A stretch of 9,376 nt of DNA from assembly GCA_030640325.1 (NCBI GenBank), contig DAOWJM010000124.1, positions 1-9,376 of the forward strand, in the 5' to 3' direction. Shown one piece after another: positions 7,242 to 9,376 of this stretch. The DNA comes from Dehalococcoidia bacterium. Its GTDB lineage: Bacteria; Chloroflexota; Dehalococcoidia; Dehalococcoidales; BS750m-G39. Position numbers and translations under genes: made by a program. Position 1 is the stretch's first letter, and every line of letters begins with the position of its first letter. The notes beneath the pieces are model-generated. The model made no database searches and had not been told where the DNA came from. It saw nothing but the letters and a program-made list of their open reading frames with translations.

Positions 7242-7317
7242 TGGTGGAGCTGGGGGGATTCGAACCCCCTACCTTTTGACTGCCAGTCAAACGTTCTCCC
7301 AATTGAACTACAGCCCC
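7242..7317 (-). tRNA. tRNA-Ala (anticodon GGC)
   Basis: The minus strand folds into a complete 76-base cloverleaf. The acceptor is GGGGCTG/CAGCTCC with discriminator A and encoded CCA; the D stem is GTTC/GAAC. The anticodon stem TTTGA/TCAAA holds loop CTGGCAG, so the anticodon is GGC, reading GCC (and GCU by wobble). The variable loop has five bases, and the T arm is GGGGG-TTCGAAT-CCCCC. The acceptor contains the G3:U70 wobble pair, the main identity element for alanyl-tRNA synthetase, which confirms the alanine call independently of the anticodon. A promoter-like sequence lies 16 bp upstream and an intrinsic terminator lies 38 bp downstream, so it is a single-gene unit between the methyltransferase/hydrolase gene and leuS. 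Confidence 0.97.
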
Positions 7318-7332
7318 ATAAAGACACCATCT

Positions 7333-7361
7333 AATCTAGCAGAAAATGGCAGGGAGCGCAA
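7333..7361 (-). promoter_or_regulatory. Candidate promoter of tRNA-Ala
   Basis: On the minus strand TTGCGC (7356-7361), a 17-bp spacer and TAGATT (7333-7338, four of six matches) with an upstream TG one base away (extended -10). The predicted start near 7326 leaves about nine bases before the mature 5' end, which is typical for a tRNA gene. The -35 hexamer and spacing are identical to the leuS candidate, which strengthens both slightly. Confidence 0.5.
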
Positions 7362-7372
7362 GCCCAAAGTGA

Positions 7373-7401
7373 ATATACCTGGCAACTAGTGCTTGGTATA
7401 T
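7373..7401. repeat. Inverted repeat / hairpin between the fusion gene and tRNA-Ala
   Basis: ATATACC (7373-7379) and GGTATAT (7395-7401) are perfect complements. Between them are a 2x2 mismatch, an inner GCA/TGC stem and a five-base ACTAG loop. It lies 56 bp beyond the stop of the methyltransferase/hydrolase gene and 11 bp upstream of the -35 of the tRNA promoter. No T run follows on either strand, so it is not a standard intrinsic terminator. It could stabilise the 3' end of the upstream mRNA or act as a protein-binding palindrome. Confidence 0.45.
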
Positions 7402-7457
7402 CGGCTAAATAGATTTCCCCTTCTCAAAATAAATCCCTCATCCAGTTTTCTACATAT

Positions 7458-8873
7458 TTAACACTTGGTGCCGAAATTAACCTCAAGGAAATCTATAATC
7501 TGCCGCTGAACCTCAGGATAACTCCAATCATACTCGTGGCCCGGCGTATTAATGCAGTGGGTAAACTTCTCCGGTTTCCCTTGTAGCCGATATTTAGTCC
7601 ACTTGAAGGGAGCGGCGACATATGCCTTAAATCCAGCCTTCAGATTCCTATGCGTCATGGGGTCAGGCATTATTCCATTACTATCTATCGCCAATGTCCG
7701 CTCAGTAACTACCCGCCGGGACAAGTGAGGGAAAAATAAACCTAATTCAATACTATAAACTTGGTGAGGCCCATTTAATCGTCGCATAACCGCATTACTG
7801 AAGGCAGCTCCCTGACTCACCCCTATTAGTAACACCTTAAGAGTATCAAGGTGGCGAGTTATAAATTTCAGTTCGGCGGCCAATATATTTGCCTGGGATG
7901 ATTTACCTTTAAAAAAGAAGCCAATCTGCTCTTTCATATCCATCATGTGTGCCCACCAACTGTGGCCGCAGCGGAAGTATTGAGTCAGTAGACAGCTATA
8001 ACCTAGCCGCTCAATAGTGGCAGTAACTCCTTCCAAGATGCTCCTCTCCCATTGTAATAAGTGCTCTACGAGTGTGCTTCCAAAACCACCGGGGTTATGA
8101 ATAAGTAGAAAATCTTTGCCTTGAGCCCTGGTGCAAATATCCAAAAGCCTATTAGTAAAGCTCGTACGCTTTTTGATGTCGTTACCAAAAAGTTGCTGAG
8201 CCAGACGGCTAGCCTCTTCCTGCAAGGCTAAATAATCATCAGTCATCTTCAACTGCTTGGTGGCATTCCTCGCCTCTGATGAGTTATCTTCATCACGAGG
8301 GTGGCTTTTCCCCAGCTGATAACTATGATATTTCTCCTTATTCTTATCTGGTGACTTGCCTCTTTGTTTGAGATAAATTACATCGCCTTTCTGCCAAACC
8401 CAGAGGTGATGGTCTTGTATAACCGAGGCGGCGATAGATTGTCTGGAGGGATAGGCAATAAAAACAGCTTCAGCCACCCTGCTGAGTTCGGATAAGGCCT
8501 TCTTAGCGTCGTCAGTGGTTGGCAGGTGTTCCAGTAGGTGACTACTGAAGACAGCTCCAAAGCATTTGTCCGAGAATGGGATATGAGTGACATTGGCAAT
8601 TACCCCACATGGGTGACCCTCAATGGCACGGCGGTCAATGTCAAGACAAACATCACCATTACCATGAGCTGGTACATTTAACCAGTGACGAGTTCGGGTA
8701 ATACCCCATGGTCCACCGACTACAAGCAGTGGCTTATTTCTCTCAAGGGCATAGGCACTGGCTGCTTTATATTTCTTGTTTTTGTCCCGAATTTCGAACA
8801 GCCAAACAGCTAGCTGCCAGCCTCCCACCCCAAGGCATATTCCTAACCCTAAGAACAAGGCAAGATGACCCAT
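7458..8873 (-). CDS. Membrane-anchored fusion: methyltransferase-like domain plus alpha/beta-hydrolase-like domain
   Basis: I do not recognise this 471-residue protein as a named family. Residues 1-27 form one hydrophobic segment (LALFLGLGICLGVGGWQLAVWLF), probably an N-terminal anchor with the rest in the cytoplasm. Residues 48-165 resemble a class I SAM-dependent methyltransferase: glycine loop LLVVGGPWG (49-57), acidic strand end CLDID (76-80), then NVTHIPFSDKCFGAVFSSHLLEHL (94-117), the usual motif II-III pattern. A charged linker follows (about 170-235). Residues 253-468 resemble an alpha/beta hydrolase: FLLIHNPGGFGS (255-266), nucleophile elbow GVSQG (351-355, Ser353) and a terminal GHEYDW with candidate catalytic His446; the acid is not obvious. 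ATG at 8873 is chosen because GGGAG lies six bases upstream; a TTG 60 bp earlier would overlap the preceding gene. It follows the VTT-type gene by 11 bp, probably as one operon. Substrate unknown. Confidence 0.7.
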   Translation of the reverse strand: MGHLALFLGLGICLGVGGWQLAVWLFEIRDKNKKYKAASAYALERNKPLLVVGGPWGITRTRHWLNVPAHGNGDVCLDIDRRAIEGHPCGVIANVTHIPFSDKCFGAVFSSHLLEHLPTTDDAKKALSELSRVAEAVFIAYPSRQSIAASVIQDHHLWVWQKGDVIYLKQRGKSPDKNKEKYHSYQLGKSHPRDEDNSSEARNATKQLKMTDDYLALQEEASRLAQQLFGNDIKKRTSFTNRLLDICTRAQGKDFLLIHNPGGFGSTLVEHLLQWERSILEGVTATIERLGYSCLLTQYFRCGHSWWAHMMDMKEQIGFFFKGKSSQANILAAELKFITRHLDTLKVLLIGVSQGAAFSNAVMRRLNGPHQVYSIELGLFFPHLSRRVVTERTLAIDSNGIMPDPMTHRNLKAGFKAYVAAPFKWTKYRLQGKPEKFTHCINTPGHEYDWSYPEVQRQIIDFLEVNFGTKC

Positions 8874-8879
8874 AACGTT

Positions 8880-8886
8880 CTCCCTT
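8880..8886 (-). promoter_or_regulatory. Ribosome binding site deciding the start of the fusion gene
   Basis: On the minus strand AAGGGAG lies six bases before the ATG at 8871-8873, and its first two bases are part of the TAA stop of the upstream VTT-type gene. This strong, well-spaced site argues for the ATG start (471 residues) over the upstream in-frame TTG at 8933, and suggests coupling with the preceding gene. Confidence 0.75.
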
Positions 8887-9376
8887 ACACTCCCATAAAA
8901 TGGAATAAGGAAGTTAGACCGAAATAGCCACAAAAGGCTATGAATAAGCCTTTAACTGCGTTACCGAGCCAGGAGTAAAGGAAAAATTTCTGCGGGGGAT
9001 AATGGAGTGCCGCTATAGCAATAGTCATGGGTACGTGGATGGGATTAAATATAGCCGACATGAGAAAAACAGCCCACGAGCCATGCCGCCGTGCCCAATC
9101 TATAGCTCTGGTATAGAAGCGATTAGTAATCTTAGGGGTAGCTCTCCGAGAAAGATTCTTGCCTCCATAACCAATCATAAAGGTGAGAAGTTGAGCTAAA
9201 CTGGCGCCTAACGCCGAGACCATTCCTACCCATATTGGCGCTAATATCCCCCACTGAGGGGCTAATACACCTGGCAGGGTGAATACTAGAAGAAAATAGG
9301 GGACTGGTATCAGTGTAACACTTACAATACTCCCGGCAATAAAGGTGAGAATGAGCACACCTATGAGGCTATAGCC
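8885..9376 (-). CDS. VTT/DedA-type (SNARE-associated-like) membrane protein, 5' end outside window
   Basis: The reading frame stays open to the window edge (six further codons, GYSLIG, before the GTG at 9358), so the gene is 5'-truncated and only 163 residues are seen. It is very hydrophobic, with roughly four to five membrane segments. A glycine-rich segment PIWVGMVSALGASLAQLLTF leads to a GYGGKNLSRR turn. Then a basic amphipathic stretch precedes the segment SWAVFLMSAIFNPIHVPMT, and a final pair follows around FLYSWLGNAVKGLFIAFCGY. This order, with the small-residue and proline-rich re-entrant stretches, resembles the VTT (DedA/TVP38/TMEM64) fold, whose members include lipid scramblase-like transporters. 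The call rests on pattern rather than a clear signature. Its stop is 11 bp before the methyltransferase/hydrolase fusion gene, so the two are likely cotranscribed and may share a lipid- or envelope-related role; that last point is inference. Confidence 0.65.
   Translation of the reverse strand, partial: GYSLIGVLILTFIAGSIVSVTLIPVPYFLLVFTLPGVLAPQWGILAPIWVGMVSALGASLAQLLTFMIGYGGKNLSRRATPKITNRFYTRAIDWARRHGSWAVFLMSAIFNPIHVPMTIAIAALHYPPQKFFLYSWLGNAVKGLFIAFCGYFGLTSLFHFMGV

Noticed and set aside
7114..7302. A 62-codon open frame on the minus strand
   Set aside because: It runs through most of tRNA-Ala, its terminator and the leuS promoter; the predicted peptide is a translation of tRNA sequence.
8874..8933. 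Upstream TTG start for the fusion gene (491 residues)
   Set aside because: It would overlap the VTT-type gene by 49 bp and lacks a ribosome site, whereas ATG at 8873 has GGGAG at six bases.
9356..9358. GTG as the true start of the VTT-type gene
   Set aside because: The frame is open to the window edge with hydrophobic codons in front, so the gene very probably starts outside.
1..9376. Mobile element, CRISPR array or prophage content
   Set aside because: No transposase or integrase, no spaced repeats, and no attachment-site duplication of the tRNA 3' end was seen.

Overview
The window looks like an ordinary chromosomal segment of a bacterium with about 50% G+C by eye, probably of the phylum Chloroflexota and perhaps class Dehalococcoidia. 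That placement is an inference. It rests on the general feel of the LeuS, ProC and CoaD sequences, frequent GTG starts, and an efflux operon with a putative lipoprotein adaptor and no outer-membrane channel gene. No phage, IS or CRISPR sequence is visible. Apart from the 3' end of coaD at the left edge, every gene lies on the minus strand.

Left part (1-3686): the coaD tail (coenzyme A synthesis) converges on a four-gene minus-strand cluster, with only 4 bp between the two stop codons. Read in transcription order, the cluster is a periplasmic/extracytoplasmic adaptor, an ABC ATPase, a MacB/FtsX-type permease (GTGA overlap with the ATPase) and a CvpA-family membrane protein. A near-consensus sigma-70 promoter (TTGACT-17-TAAAAT) lies 36 bp before the adaptor. 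Adaptor, ATPase and permease should form a MacAB-like exporter. The role of CvpA in this set is unknown.

Middle (3687-7320): leuS and proC are 11 bp apart and probably cotranscribed. The leuS leader holds an extended -10 promoter and a terminator-like hairpin with a U-rich tail, possibly an attenuator. Upstream is a tRNA-Ala(GGC) gene with G3:U70 and encoded CCA. It has its own promoter-like sequence and an intrinsic terminator. Between tRNA and terminator lies a perfect short-loop G-quadruplex motif on the opposite strand.

Right part (7321-9376): a membrane-anchored protein fuses a methyltransferase-like domain to an alpha/beta-hydrolase-like domain. It follows, by 11 bp, a VTT/DedA-type membrane protein that runs off the window. 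This pair is the least ordinary part of the window and the best candidate for an uncharacterised function. A lipid or envelope role is plausible but not shown by the sequence.
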